Source: Setoptus koraiensis (Eukaryota; Arthropoda). From it: a stretch of DNA of 64,000 nt. The translations under genes were made by a program, and so were the position numbers. The stretch is from contig CM106586.1 of NCBI GenBank assembly GCA_048013815.1, positions 13,888,001-13,952,000 of the forward strand, in the 5' to 3' direction. Position 1 is the first letter of the stretch; every line of letters starts with the position of its first letter. Shown one piece after another: positions 9,985 to 19,776 of this stretch. The notes under the pieces are model-generated. The model was not told where the DNA came from. It was given only the letters and a program-made list of their open reading frames with translations, and ran no database searches.

Positions 9985-10416
9985 CTAACTTGGCCTATAG
10001 TGATTACTGGTTATCAGACGTTTGATTCTAAAAGATAACCAAAAAGAGCATGCCACAATCAGCAGATAGTGACTCAGTAAGCCACCTAAAGCTGCTGATG
10101 GCAAATAGAGCCAAATTCTATTGTATTTTATAAACGGAATAGTTCTCAAAAATAGACATAGTGAAATGCTTGCTATACTGACAATAAATTCCTTCTTCAA
10201 ATTATCACAATCTAGTGAGATTTTATTCAATAAAGGCCATCGTATTGGAGCAATATTTCCCGTCAAAGATGCATTATTTCTGAAGGCGTCATGATTTATT
10301 GTGTCCGGCGATCGCTCTAATTCTGAGCGTAATACTGAAATAGTGTTGGATCGATTGTTTTCTTGTTTCGTCAATTCTATTTCATCTGTTGTCGATAATT
10401 CAGTGTAACTAGACAT
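9985..10416 (-). CDS. Unidentified membrane protein, 143 residues
   Basis: The frame starts at the ATG at 10416. The first 75 residues are polar (SSYTELSTTDEIELTKQENN) and resemble a cytosolic tail. Two hydrophobic segments follow: FIVSIASISLCLFLRTIPFI near residues 77-96 and a longer one with LPSAALGGLLSHYLLIVACS near residues 104-131. The C-terminus is basic (RIKRLITSNHYRPS). This gives a small two-pass membrane protein. No family is recognised with confidence. The gene is divergent from the 663-residue gene, with 208 bases between start codons. Confidence 0.6.
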   Translation of the reverse strand: MSSYTELSTTDEIELTKQENNRSNTISVLRSELERSPDTINHDAFRNNASLTGNIAPIRWPLLNKISLDCDNLKKEFIVSIASISLCLFLRTIPFIKYNRIWLYLPSAALGGLLSHYLLIVACSFWLSFRIKRLITSNHYRPS

Positions 10417-10624
10417 TTCTAGAGTCTATCGATAAAGCTAATCAGATCTCTAAAAGTTACTGATTATAAAAGAAAAAAATATATTAGTGGCATGAAGAAG
10501 TTAGATGCTCATCGTTGTTGCAGAAAAATCTCGTGTTGTTCTGCCTTTTCTCGCGATCCAGCTCTTGCAATCTTGCTCATCTATACTCATTCTATGTAAT
10601 CAGTAGTTTTGTCGATAACGAACA

Positions 10625-12616
10625 ATGGACAACCTCGTTCATTTATACTGTTTCCTCAAAGAATTAGACGCTCTGACAAGCGGAAGCTCATTGAAGAATC
10701 AAGCAGACAACAATGTGTCTACACCATGGAAAACGAAATTCAACCTCGACACTAGTGTCCGTTTGGGTCTTTATGCCAATCGAATTATAAAAGCAAGATA
10801 TCGACAAATCTTTCCGCGATTTTTCTTAATAAAGTTGATGAATGAGCGACTCAGGTATCTACATGACACAGGCTTGAAAATGATCACGAATCATTTAGAT
10901 CAATTTTCGAAGATTTCAGATCAAGAAAAATCAGCCGCTCGCGGTTACCAGCAATTAAAGAAATCCAAAGTACCAATAAAATCACAGTTCACACTAGTAG
11001 ATGATATATTCTTTTTGACAGTTGGAAAATTGATCTATTTCTATTTCAATTTAGAGTGGCATGAGAGTTTTAGGAATATTTCGACCTCAGCAACGCATCA
11101 GCAAACTAAAAATAATGCTCCTGATGAGGATAGAATGGAACTTGGATTAGAAGTCATGTGCAGATCAATGAGTAAATTCTGCGAAAATCTCTTCATTAAA
11201 ACTGAAATATTACTAGATAAATGTGAAGTTATGGCGAAACCCACCAGCTTGGTTAAAAACAAAACAAATAAATCTAGAAATGGACATAAGGGAACTTCAT
11301 TGACGTCAACAAGATCAGGCAACAGCACTTATGAATTGATGACGTCAGATTACAGTAAAGCAAGTAAGATCGTTGAACAAATCATGAAAGAGATCAACAA
11401 GTTCAATAGAATTGCATTATTCACTTTGAATAGCTATTGTGCTTTGAAAGATGTTTATTTGAAAAAGTACCTAAAAGAAATTATAACAACACAAAGGAGT
11501 AAAGATGTCGACGCTTGTATCATACGTTATATCGAGGATATCATCCAAATGAATAGTTCGGAAGACCATCCAAATATTCAAATATTGAAAGTAGCCACAC
11601 CTCTTTATAATGCTGATGCATTCAACCCTTTCAAGCAACACACCGATACTGATAGCAATGAGATGGCAAGAGAACGAATGAAAGATCTAGATCGTGCTCA
11701 TAAACAGTTAGCTACAAAGAGGCTCGATAAATCACCGAGATTAGAAAAAGAATTCTTCAGAGATTTGCAGAAATTCAGCAAAGAAAGCCCATTTTTCATC
11801 CAACAATTTGTTGATTATTATAATCGCCAAACAAAAGAGCACACTTTTCGGCTTCTCTATGGCGAAAAGAAACTAGATAAATCAGCCCAGCAAAGTAATG
11901 AGTCGAAGACAAGCGATACAGGCATCTACTCTATAGATATCTACAAGGTTGTAATTGATCATTCCAAGCAGTATGACGATTCCACAGGAAAATTACTGAA
12001 ATTAAGATGGCCAGACATAGCAGCCGAAATGAAAGCTGACGAAGATAATGATACCGAGAACATAAAACTCCTAAGGAGCGTCCTGAAAATCGAGCTTCTA
12101 TGCGATGAAATAAATGTTTTTGAAACAAGTATCACCAGAAGTTTAGTCAAAGTCAATGTACAAATGATTTTAGATTTAATTGTCGACGAGATACAATCTT
12201 TTCCCAACGATGATGGGTCAGATAAAACTGATATCAAATCTATGGAGAAGATAACTAATCTGCTTGCAGTAGTAGAAGACATTCTAACCGATCTGTGTTC
12301 CCGATTTTTGTCTCAGCAACAATTGAATTATTTCCTAAGATTGACCCGATGTAACTTAGACTGTTTCTCCTCCAAATTTATTCAACATATTAAAAGGAAT
12401 TCAAAAAAGAACTTTGAGGGGGTAAGATCCAGTGACAAAAGAAACCACAAATTGATTGTATTATTCTATCGTATACAGACGATAAAATTTATTCAGATAG
12501 TTCAAGGTTTCACCAATATACTATTAAAACTGGTGAAACAGTATGAGCTCAGCCAAACTTTTATTATGGGTAAGATCTCGAGGGATCTAGATGAAAGTGT
12601 TTTCAATCTAGAATAG
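10625..12616 (+). CDS. Unidentified helical protein, 663 residues
   Basis: One uninterrupted exon starts at the ATG at 10625. The protein is rich in Leu, Ile, Lys and Asp with regular amphipathic spacing, as in helical repeat or helical bundle proteins. It has no signal peptide, membrane helix or zinc motif. Two polar linkers interrupt it: a Lys/Ser/Thr-rich stretch near residues 205-240 and a charged one near 340-380. The C-terminal third holds long Leu-rich helices such as LLAVVEDILTDLCSRFLSQQ. The length and open frame make the gene certain, but the family is not recognised. It may be a diverged subunit of a conserved complex, which only a profile search could settle. Confidence 0.8.
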   Translation: MDNLVHLYCFLKELDALTSGSSLKNQADNNVSTPWKTKFNLDTSVRLGLYANRIIKARYRQIFPRFFLIKLMNERLRYLHDTGLKMITNHLDQFSKISDQEKSAARGYQQLKKSKVPIKSQFTLVDDIFFLTVGKLIYFYFNLEWHESFRNISTSATHQQTKNNAPDEDRMELGLEVMCRSMSKFCENLFIKTEILLDKCEVMAKPTSLVKNKTNKSRNGHKGTSLTSTRSGNSTYELMTSDYSKASKIVEQIMKEINKFNRIALFTLNSYCALKDVYLKKYLKEIITTQRSKDVDACIIRYIEDIIQMNSSEDHPNIQILKVATPLYNADAFNPFKQHTDTDSNEMARERMKDLDRAHKQLATKRLDKSPRLEKEFFRDLQKFSKESPFFIQQFVDYYNRQTKEHTFRLLYGEKKLDKSAQQSNESKTSDTGIYSIDIYKVVIDHSKQYDDSTGKLLKLRWPDIAAEMKADEDNDTENIKLLRSVLKIELLCDEINVFETSITRSLVKVNVQMILDLIVDEIQSFPNDDGSDKTDIKSMEKITNLLAVVEDILTDLCSRFLSQQQLNYFLRLTRCNLDCFSSKFIQHIKRNSKKNFEGVRSSDKRNHKLIVLFYRIQTIKFIQIVQGFTNILLKLVKQYELSQTFIMGKISRDLDESVFNLE

Positions 12617-12798
12617 AGTAACAACTAGCGCGCGCTCCTCCATTTTCTCGCTGTAAACGCATAAATATGTATGAGCGTCGTTTTGGTGAACATTCGCATA
12701 AATGTATTTTATGATTAGAAATATATTTGTTTAGAAATAAATATATCGTTTATAATTTAGAGGTTGATAATTTTGTACATTCATTTTCATACTTCAAA

Positions 12799-14361
12799 AT
12801 GTTTAGCAAACTTAAATCGTTTATCGGTGGAGGTAACTCGAGAGATGACTCAAAGAAAGAGGATTCCAAGAGTGATGAGCCCAAGAAAGACGGTTCCAAA
12901 AGTGACGAGTCCAAGAAGGACGGTTCCAAAAGTGATGAGCCCAAGAAAGACGGTTCCAAAAGTGATGAGCCCAGGAAGGACGGTTCCAAAAGTGACGAGT
13001 CCAAGAAGGACGGTTCCAAGAGTGACGAGTCCAAGAAGGACGGTTCCAAGAGTGACGAGTCTAAGAAAGATGAGTCCAAGAATGAGGACTCTAAAAAAGA
13101 TAACTCTAAAAAAACGGAGTCCACAGGAAAAGATTCTGTGAAGGTGGACACTGAAAAGGAGGATCCGATGAAGGCGAGATCCGAAAAACAGGATGCTAAA
13201 AAAGTAGGCATGTATAAACAGGATGATGTGGAAGTGAACTCCCCCAAGAAGGGAGAATCTAACAAGGGTGCTGATAAAAAAGACGATAATGATGTGCCCG
13301 AAAAAGGATTGAAAAAAAAAGGCAATATACAAAAATCATTGTCAGACGCTATGACACCGAGTGTCAAGGGATCAGGAAATAGGAAAGAAGGGCAAGAAGG
13401 CTCTAGCAGAACCAATTCCATTGCTCCCAGTGGTTCAGAACCTACAACGGTTGCGAGTAAGAGATATGAGCAAGTTTCGTCACCCTCTAACGATAGTCTG
13501 TCATCAGAAAATAATTTTGCTTCTAGCCAAGGCGGCTATAGCGTTATTTCTGACGACGATGGCTATGATATGGAATTGGACAAGGATATCATAGATGCGA
13601 TGATGAAGGACGAAGACAGTGAGTCGGAGATGGATGACTCTTCTAGCCCGGATGACTCTTCTAGCCCGGATATCTCTCCGGTCGCTCCAGAAGGGCGGTC
13701 ACCGGCTCAAAAGATCCAGCGCAAAATTGGAAAATCTCCAAAAGTTGAAAAAGGAGGCTCCAGATCTGGCAGTAAGAGTCCAACGAGAGGCCATCGCTCG
13801 CCGGCTCAGAAAATCCAGCGTAAAACCAAAAAATCTCCAAGAGGCCAAAAAAGAAGCGCTAGATCTGCCAGTAAGAGTCCAACAAGAGGCCATCGCTCGC
13901 CGGCTCGGAAAATCCAGCGTAAAACCACAAAATCTCCAAGAGGTAAAAAAAGAGGCGCTAGATCCGCCAGTAAGAGTCCAACAACGGTACGTAAATCACC
14001 GGCTCGAGCGGTCCAGCGTAAAACCACAAAATCTCCACGAGGTCAAAAAAGAGGCGCTAGATCTGCCAGTAAGAGCCCAGCTACGCGCCGTAGATCACCG
14101 GCTCGGAAAATCCAGCGTAAAACCACAAAATCTCCAAGAGGTCGAAAAAGAGGCGCTAGATCTGCCAGTAAGAGTCCAGCTACGGGCCGTAAATCACCAC
14201 GTAATCAGCTGAAAAAATCCAGCCCGTCACCGAGAACCAGAAGATATTTAGCTAGAGAGGTTAAGAAGAACGCTAAAAAGTCAAGAGGTCGACGCGCAAG
14301 TGTAAAGAAAACAAGAAACGCTAGGAGAAAATCTTCGAACTCTTCGCCGAGGAGCGGATGA
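12799..14361 (+). CDS. Repeat-built acidic/basic protein, 520 residues
   Basis: I place the start at the ATG at 12799 (MFSKLKSFIGGG); the open sequence upstream has no ATG. Residues about 22-95 repeat a decapeptide close to SKSDEPKKDG about seven times. A mixed polar middle with an acidic Asp/Glu cluster follows. From 13702 to 14196 there are five head-to-tail units of exactly 99 bases (33 residues), each with SPA-KIQRK, KSPRG-KR and ARSASKSPTRGH-like blocks. The tail is Lys/Arg/Ser-rich. The basic part resembles linker-histone tails, protamine-like proteins or SR-type domains, with many SP and KSP sites. DNA or RNA binding is inference from composition. No known homologue is recognised. It may be a rapidly evolving chromatin or sperm protein. 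Confidence 0.75.
   Translation: MFSKLKSFIGGGNSRDDSKKEDSKSDEPKKDGSKSDESKKDGSKSDEPKKDGSKSDEPRKDGSKSDESKKDGSKSDESKKDGSKSDESKKDESKNEDSKKDNSKKTESTGKDSVKVDTEKEDPMKARSEKQDAKKVGMYKQDDVEVNSPKKGESNKGADKKDDNDVPEKGLKKKGNIQKSLSDAMTPSVKGSGNRKEGQEGSSRTNSIAPSGSEPTTVASKRYEQVSSPSNDSLSSENNFASSQGGYSVISDDDGYDMELDKDIIDAMMKDEDSESEMDDSSSPDDSSSPDISPVAPEGRSPAQKIQRKIGKSPKVEKGGSRSGSKSPTRGHRSPAQKIQRKTKKSPRGQKRSARSASKSPTRGHRSPARKIQRKTTKSPRGKKRGARSASKSPTTVRKSPARAVQRKTTKSPRGQKRGARSASKSPATRRRSPARKIQRKTTKSPRGRKRGARSASKSPATGRKSPRNQLKKSSPSPRTRRYLAREVKKNAKKSRGRRASVKKTRNARRKSSNSSPRSG
12866..13075 (+). repeat. 30-bp coding repeat (decapeptide)
   Basis: About seven near-identical 30-base units within the coding sequence encode SKSDE[PS]KKDG. 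Differences are mostly synonymous or Pro/Ser exchanges, which suggests recent expansion. Confidence 0.85.
13702..14196 (+). repeat. Five 99-bp coding units
   Basis: CCGGCT marks unit starts at 13702, 13801, 13900, 13999 and 14098, each exactly 99 bases apart, and a sixth partial unit begins at 14197. The invariant spacing keeps the 33-residue frame. Confidence 0.9.
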
Positions 14362-14816
14362 GGAACGTAAACATCACATTTGTCATGTCCTTTGTAAATT
14401 GATTCTTACTAAATTCCGGTGATACATGACTCGAAAGCATTATATCAATATAAATTCTTAGTATAAATAATTATTTAAATAAATAATTATCAATAGAGGC
14501 ACTGGCTTCAAGCGCTTCTCAAGAGTTCAATGTTCTCGGTATTATTTCATCGTCGGTTTCGATTTCGACAGCTATGTCTAGTCGTCTTGATTGATTTGCC
14601 TGTGTTTCTTTTTACCAAAGTAAAAAGCCGAAATTCATCTCGTCTTCGTTCGTCGCTTATACAACAGAAATATAGAGACATATGTATTCATACACGATAG
14701 ACACTAATATAGACGAATCACGAATCTGAGCATCGCTCATTGCAAGTTAAGCGACCTTCATTTGATGGTGTTAGGCCCAGAAGAGGGTTCGTTTTCTGAT
14801 CTACCCAAGGATGGTT
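14362..14816. other. Intergenic
   Basis: 3' flank of the repeat-built protein gene, with an AT-rich palindromic patch near 14465-14495. Nothing else is recognised. Confidence 0.4.
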
Positions 14817-15063
14817 GATTTGCTCATTTTGCCTAACACTCTTGGCGATCGATTGGATTTTTTTTTTGTTAATACCATAGCTTGTGAGTGTCTTAAATTC
14901 AACAGAATTCAATAGAAGAGCTAATCACTGAACTTGTTAGTGATTGGAAAAAAAACTAATCGCCGATGCTAACATATTAAGCTGGAGTTTTCAGCTGGAA
15001 AACATTTTAAGTTGGCTATCAAAAATAGTCAGGAGATAAATTTTCGTCAACCACAATGAGCAA
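14817..15063 (+). mobile_element. Small TIR element (MITE-like), copy 1
   Basis: The right end, 15033-15063, is a perfect 31-base reverse complement of 49105-49135, the left end of copy 2. The left end here keeps only the outer part (GATTTGCTCATT). The interior matches copy 2 in the same orientation: TTCAATAGAAGAGC, GAACTTGTTAG, GTTTTCAGCTGGAAAAC and GTTGGCTA are shared. Terminal inverted repeats, about 250 to 310 bases of length and no coding frame fit a non-autonomous DNA transposon. No target-site duplication is evident. Confidence 0.65.
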
Positions 15064-15196
15064 GCCACTATAAAACTCATTGGTTCTCATTTCGAGATCA
15101 TGAAAGAGTCCAGAGCTGGACCTGAGCGAACAATTAAACGAGTCAGGCTATTGGCCACCCAAAATGCGTCGCCTATCCGCCTTCCCACTGGCGTAA

Positions 15197-15284
15197 CCCA
15201 GTGGGTGAATGCGTGCCCATGGGTTGACCCATGGGCTAGAGAAAACCCATGGCGCAGCAAAACGGGCGCAACTCCATCCATGGG
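15197..15284. repeat. Cluster of CCCATGGG palindromes
   Basis: Five copies of CCCATGGG or a close relative (15197 with one mismatch, 15216, 15228, 15246, 15278) fall within 88 bases in otherwise AT-rich sequence, 280 to 370 bases upstream of the secreted-family TATA box. The purpose is unknown. Confidence 0.6.
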
Positions 15285-15563
15285 TCGTGCCACCACCACT
15301 ACACTGTGTACTTGTCAGGTCCAAACTGTTAAATTCAGTAGGACAATGAGTCTAGAACATTTCATTTTTGAAAAAACAACTCTCTGGAATGTTTTTTTTA
15401 GCTAATTTCGATGGTAAATCAGAATAACTCTCTTTGGAATGAAAATTTCTAAAAATACTCGCAATATAGACACTCAGGCTACTCATGCTCATCAAATGAT
15501 AATATCGCAATCCCAAAACACATTTTACCTCATATGCATTGTGAGTCAAAATTTTTGGTCTCA

Positions 15564-15570
15564 TATAAAT
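15564..15570 (+). promoter_or_regulatory. TATA box of the secreted-family gene (copy B)
   Basis: TATAAAT lies 104 bases before the start codon. It sits in a block, CATATAAAT followed by AGGGGTGAGAT, that is also found upstream of copy C (48702-48708, minus strand), together with GATAATATCG about 60 bases further upstream. Conservation between paralogues supports a real core promoter. Confidence 0.7.
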
Positions 15571-15673
15571 AGGGGTGAGATCACCAGTGGTCTGCTGGCA
15601 ATCAATGAAAAGTAAGATTCATTTGGTTGAAGAAACTAAAGATTTGAACAATTTTTAAATAAAAATTCATATT

Positions 15674-16795
15674 ATGATGTCAGAACAAAAATTACTAGTC
15701 TCTTTACTAATCGTCGGCGCCGTCGCTTGTTTCCTGCCTAGTAGTTCAGCTGGGGATGGCGAGGGGAAACTGTGGACATCATCCAAGTCACTTTGCAAAG
15801 ACAGAGTAAAATCTATCGACTCGGTGTCAAAATTCATAGAATTTGCGAATGAAATGGACCAAACACCGAAACTAGAAAGCAAAAAAACTACCGAGCTCAT
15901 CAACAACTGTTTGAACAGTTTTGATGGTGTGGGAGATGTTAGAGCTGTGTACAAAATAGTTCAACGAATTCCAACAGTACATTCTGTATGCGAACAGGAT
16001 TTCAGAAAGGAATTATGCAGATTCAGCGCACGCGTGAATGGCAAGGGATCTCAATCCCAGGGATGCAAAACAACTCATGGATTATTCAGATTCATTTCAT
16101 TGCTGGTTGGTCAGGTTATTTTAACCTGCAAAAGAAACCTAGAAACAAAACTAGAGCTAGCAGAACAGTCAGACGAGGCCGTCAAGCGAAGCTTTGATGC
16201 TGTGGAAAACGATCAAAGTGTTCGTAAAATAATCGAAGCGAATTTGCATCTACCAGAAGTTGATCTACCAGAGAACATAGTTACATGGAGCGCTTTGTTG
16301 TCCGATCCAGAGCAAAGGTCCTTCCCTCTGGATACCAAAGAAATAGTTGAACAGTATTTGAATATAAAGCGATCTTGCAACTTGATTGATAGTTACGCGC
16401 GGAACTCAATCTATCCCATTAAGATATTAGCCATCCGTGGTTTCAAGGCTGGAGACAATGACGATGTTACAGACAACAAATTGAGTAGCAGCTCAAGAGT
16501 CCGTCGCTGGCTCAAAACTGTCCAATATTGCCACGGTCTAGGATTACTAACTTTTTATCCGGGCACTGAAGTACCTGAAAGCTTGTCGAACGATGTACTT
16601 GATGGCAAGCTGCACGATGGATTCGAACCAAAGAGCTTCGAAATTACTGACCGATTTGATGACTTTAGCCAGGATCTCTGGTACAAATATCAGCCACAAG
16701 TACAACAAAAGAGCGGAATCAAAGACCGGCTCAAGAAAGGTTTTGACAAGCTGAAACAATGCTTCCGTCCTAACGATGGAGAGGATGACGGATGA
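15674..16795 (+). CDS. Secreted protein of an unrecognised family (copy B), 373 residues
   Basis: One exon from the ATG at 15674. A signal peptide is clear: LLVSLLIVGAVACFLPSSSA. The next 45 residues (SLCKDRVKSID, SKFIEFANEMDQTP) are almost identical to copy C at 47494-48582. Residues about 95-135 are unalike, and homology resumes at GQVILTCKRNLETKL. Cysteines aligned between copies lie in SLCKDR, a CLN motif, SVC, LTCKRN, KRSCNLIDSY and VQYC, so an even disulphide set is likely. The C-terminus is basic (DRLKKGFDKLKQCF) then acidic. The protein is probably extracellular. I recognise no domain. Family-specific expansion and an uneven conservation profile suggest a lineage-specific secreted factor; any role in immunity, feeding or reproduction is speculation. 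Confidence 0.85.
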   Translation: MMSEQKLLVSLLIVGAVACFLPSSSAGDGEGKLWTSSKSLCKDRVKSIDSVSKFIEFANEMDQTPKLESKKTTELINNCLNSFDGVGDVRAVYKIVQRIPTVHSVCEQDFRKELCRFSARVNGKGSQSQGCKTTHGLFRFISLLVGQVILTCKRNLETKLELAEQSDEAVKRSFDAVENDQSVRKIIEANLHLPEVDLPENIVTWSALLSDPEQRSFPLDTKEIVEQYLNIKRSCNLIDSYARNSIYPIKILAIRGFKAGDNDDVTDNKLSSSSRVRRWLKTVQYCHGLGLLTFYPGTEVPESLSNDVLDGKLHDGFEPKSFEITDRFDDFSQDLWYKYQPQVQQKSGIKDRLKKGFDKLKQCFRPNDGEDDG

Positions 16796-17170
16796 GTAAG
16801 AATCGTACGATATGAAGAGTTCGTTCTTACGAATCGTATGATATGATATGAATAGAAACAGTGCTCGAACATTTGCGAGCTCTCATCAGTAAAAAGTCTC
16901 TTTTTTCGATTCTATTTTCATACTGTATTTATTGGCCAGCGCTTGTTCTAGGAGCCAGCTTTTCGCATCTCATTAGGTCGATCAGAAAACGAAATTGGCA
17001 AGGTCTCACACTTGAGTTGTTGATAGAAAAAGATTGTCCAATTGGAGATGTTTTTATTTTGGGTCTTCGTTTTCAAAAATAGGGCTTTGTTTGAAAGGTT
17101 TTTCTCAGATGAACCAAGAGAGATCTGGTTCATTTCTGTTTCTTGTTTGCATTTTCCCAATCGTCGCTAT
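16796..17170 (+). other. 3' flank shared by secreted-family copies
   Basis: Sequence after the stop resembles the flanks of copy A (to about 3195) and copy C (47071-47410, inverted): a CGAACATTTGCGAGCT block soon after the stop, and TTTCTCAGATGAACC followed by TTCATTTCTGTTTC at the end. The duplicated unit therefore extends about 350 bases beyond the coding region. Part may be 3' UTR. Sequence from 17171 to 17611 shows nothing I recognise. Confidence 0.6.
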
Positions 17171-17611
17171 TGAACATGATGAGAAAGGTCCATATTGAAT
17201 TCGGACAGCTTAACTAGACAATTTACAAAACAATTCTCAAAATCCTAGATCACACTTGAGTTGATGCATCCATTGTAGAATGTTTTCATTTTGCCAATCT
17301 GTTCTAACTATCCCATAGAGATCGCTCGCTATAAGATCTTTCTATCTTATATCAAGATTGTCTTTTGTTTCTGAAAAGGTGCCCATTTTACCATCGAACG
17401 ACCAGGAGGAGCGACCATCTTCCTTCCGACTGCTTCCCTCTCCCCTGATCACTAATTCTGACTGGCAACTTGCCAGTGGCAAGTACTGAAAAATTCGACG
17501 TTTGGATCGGATAGTGATCGTCCTGTCGAACTTCATAAGGCCGAATGATCAAAACGCCCAAATCATGAGGCGTTGAGTAGTTTAACCCGTAAATTCAAAG
17601 TAAATCTAGCA

Positions 17612-17836
17612 ATGAAGCATTTGATCGAAACTTTATTATTCGCCTTCTTGGTCTGCAGTGGATTGTTTTCCGATCGAGTCTATACTTCGTCAGAAGATGG
17701 TAGCTACCCAATTCATTGTCCAGAACCTGAAAAATGTAACAGAGAATTACGTAGAGACGCGTTTCGACATATCAAGACCATTAAAGAGTTTCAGTTTTAT
17801 GCCAACAAGTTGATCAAAGATGATTTAGAGGTGTGA
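17612..17836 (+). CDS. Short secreted protein, possible truncated family member
   Basis: The ATG at 17612 opens 74 residues beginning MKHLIETLLFAFLVCSGLFS, a good signal peptide. The mature part has CPEPEKCNRELRRDAFRHIK followed by TIKEFQFYANKLIKDD. It lines up loosely with the N-terminal domain of the 373-residue neighbour (LCKDRVKSIDSVSKFIEFAN), and it lies 816 bases downstream in the same orientation. The frame ends after a GAGGTGTGAG that could be a weak splice donor, but no convincing downstream exon is seen before the converging transporter gene, and an AATAAA follows near 17903. It is either a small secreted relative or a decaying tandem copy. Confidence 0.5.
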   Translation: MKHLIETLLFAFLVCSGLFSDRVYTSSEDGSYPIHCPEPEKCNRELRRDAFRHIKTIKEFQFYANKLIKDDLEV

Positions 17837-18098
17837 GAATTGCGATAGTTACCTTGTTACTGTACGCAGTAAACCTAAACAGATGACAACGCTAGTATTT
17901 ACAATAAAAACTTGGGTCGAACCCTAATCAACAAATTAAAACACCAAGGGAACCTTCGAAGGGCACAAAAATAGCTGATCGCAATATCTGAGGTTAGGCT
18001 CTTGGTCGTGAGAGATAAATTGTTACAGGAAAATTACACACTGTGTAGTACACTTATAAAGCCATTTAGATATCACAAATGATAAGAATTTCTTTGTT

Positions 18099-19776
18099 TT
18101 ATGGTTGACTAGAACAATTATTCTGTATGGAGGAATCTGGCTTCGGCCGTTGACCCCGAAATAGTAACAAATAGAAAATTGCCACCACTATCGAGCATAC
18201 CGATAGAAACATCATGGAATCTGCGTGTTGGAGAGGACCATTAGCAAAAATCGTAGTTAAGATTAAAAATCACTATCAATTATGCCATGAATATAGAATG
18301 AGGAGTCATAATATCGTAACTTACCTCCATAAGAGTATTCCCCATCGCTCGTCTTCTTTTTCATATATACCACAATCAGTGAGAAGATACTATTTAAAAA
18401 CATCACGGAAGTTGTTGAAAATCCAGAAATTGTTGCTTCGCGAACAAAACCACTGCATAAATGGGCGGACATATTTGCGAAACACGGTTTAGCTGTACTA
18501 CCGAGGAATGCTGTGAATAACGATGAACTGATTATCAGCCACTTGTGGTCTCGTAATTGTATGGCTTGAAAATATAACACTATTGCCACGGTGCTAAGGC
18601 AGGCTAATATCTTGACACCAGTTAGGCTAGTTTTAATTATAAGCACTGAATAAGATGACACAAAGAGGAATACTGAACCAGATATAGCTCCTATTGACAT
18701 TAGCTGACCACAGAATTGGTTGTCGTAATTTGCAGTTTTTAGTATATCTTGTAGTATGGGTGATATTGCTAAGGGAAACACTTCTCTGCAGGTCAAAAAA
18801 AACGAGTGGATCATGAAATCTTTGTTACTCAGCATAATTTTTATGCCATCCCTATAGGATATTGTAGAGTTGCTGGATATCATTACACGATTACTGGGAG
18901 GTGTAGGTGGCTTCGAGTCGCGGACACATATCGACACAATCAAAACTGAAGTCAGTGCCACTGCCAGATTGAGATATGCCAATAAGTATACCTGGTAGCG
19001 ATTTGTAATATAGATTGGCATCATGTAAGCTGCAATAGCATATCCAATTTCGAAGCCGATATATATCACAGCCCAAGCGGTAAATCGTTCTTTCTCTTTA
19101 AACCATGTCTCGGAAACCTTTAGTGGTAAACAAAAAAACAAAGTTACAACTTGTTGATTGATAATCGTTGAGATAACAAAATAAAAGTAACGTAAACTAA
19201 TATAAAATGGTAAATCCGGCAAGAAAAAGAGAGCTCTAAGTCCATTACGCAATAGAGTCAGCACTACTCCTGTATATATTCCGACTTTCAGACCCCATTT
19301 GTCGACTATCCAGGCGGTTGGCAAAGTGGTCACAAGAGGTATGTATGAGCAAGCGCTTACTATCCAAGTGTATATTTTGAGATCTGTGCTCAATAAATCG
19401 AGTATAACTTCCAAGACGGGAGCCAAAACCTCGGTCTAGAATTGTGCATACAAGTCAGACACAAAAACAAGATTATTTATCTCCTTCTATTAGATAGAAA
19501 TATGAAATATTGTTATGTCAGTAAGAATCAAAGTTTGGTATAAATGTAACTCACTATTGCAAGCGAAAAACCCCAGACGAACATTGCAAATAACACTAGC
19601 CATCTTCTTCTATTCGACTTGAAAATATTCACAGTGGTAACTTGGTCTGTAATCTCGTCAGGTGATTCGACAGAGTTTTCATTACAGTGTTCATAAGATG
19701 ATGTGACATTGTCCAGTAAGTCATTTTCGACAATTGGCTTCTCTTCGCTTTCGCAAATCATGTCGAATTGTCTCAC
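18099..19776 (-). CDS. MFS transporter, SLC49/FLVCR-like
   Basis: Three exons, 19776-19555, 19435-18325 and 18220-18099, join in phase with clean GT/AG borders (GTGAGT, GTAAGT) to give 484 residues. The first 60 residues are an acidic cytosolic tail; helix 1 starts at RRRWLVLFAMFVWGF. Features typical of the FLVCR family follow: YIPLVTTLPTAWIVDKWGLK with its Pro-x-Ala-Trp and Gly-Leu positions, then VSETWFKEKERFTAWAVIYI, matching the family's W-F-E block before helix 5. The third exon supplies the last helix (MMFLSVCSIVVAIFYLLLFR) and a polar tail, giving about 12 helices. Family members move haem, choline or related solutes across plasma, mitochondrial or lysosomal membranes. The substrate cannot be told from sequence, and the closest human relative is uncertain. 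Confidence 0.82.

Noticed and set aside
12750-13421. 223-residue frame antisense to the repeat-built protein
   Set aside because: It mirrors the tandem repeat on the other strand (SSLLEPSFLD strings). The sense strand has the better start and extends through the basic repeats.
17834-18098. Further exon of the 74-residue secreted gene
   Set aside because: Candidate acceptors lead to stops within a few codons, and an AATAAA follows closely.
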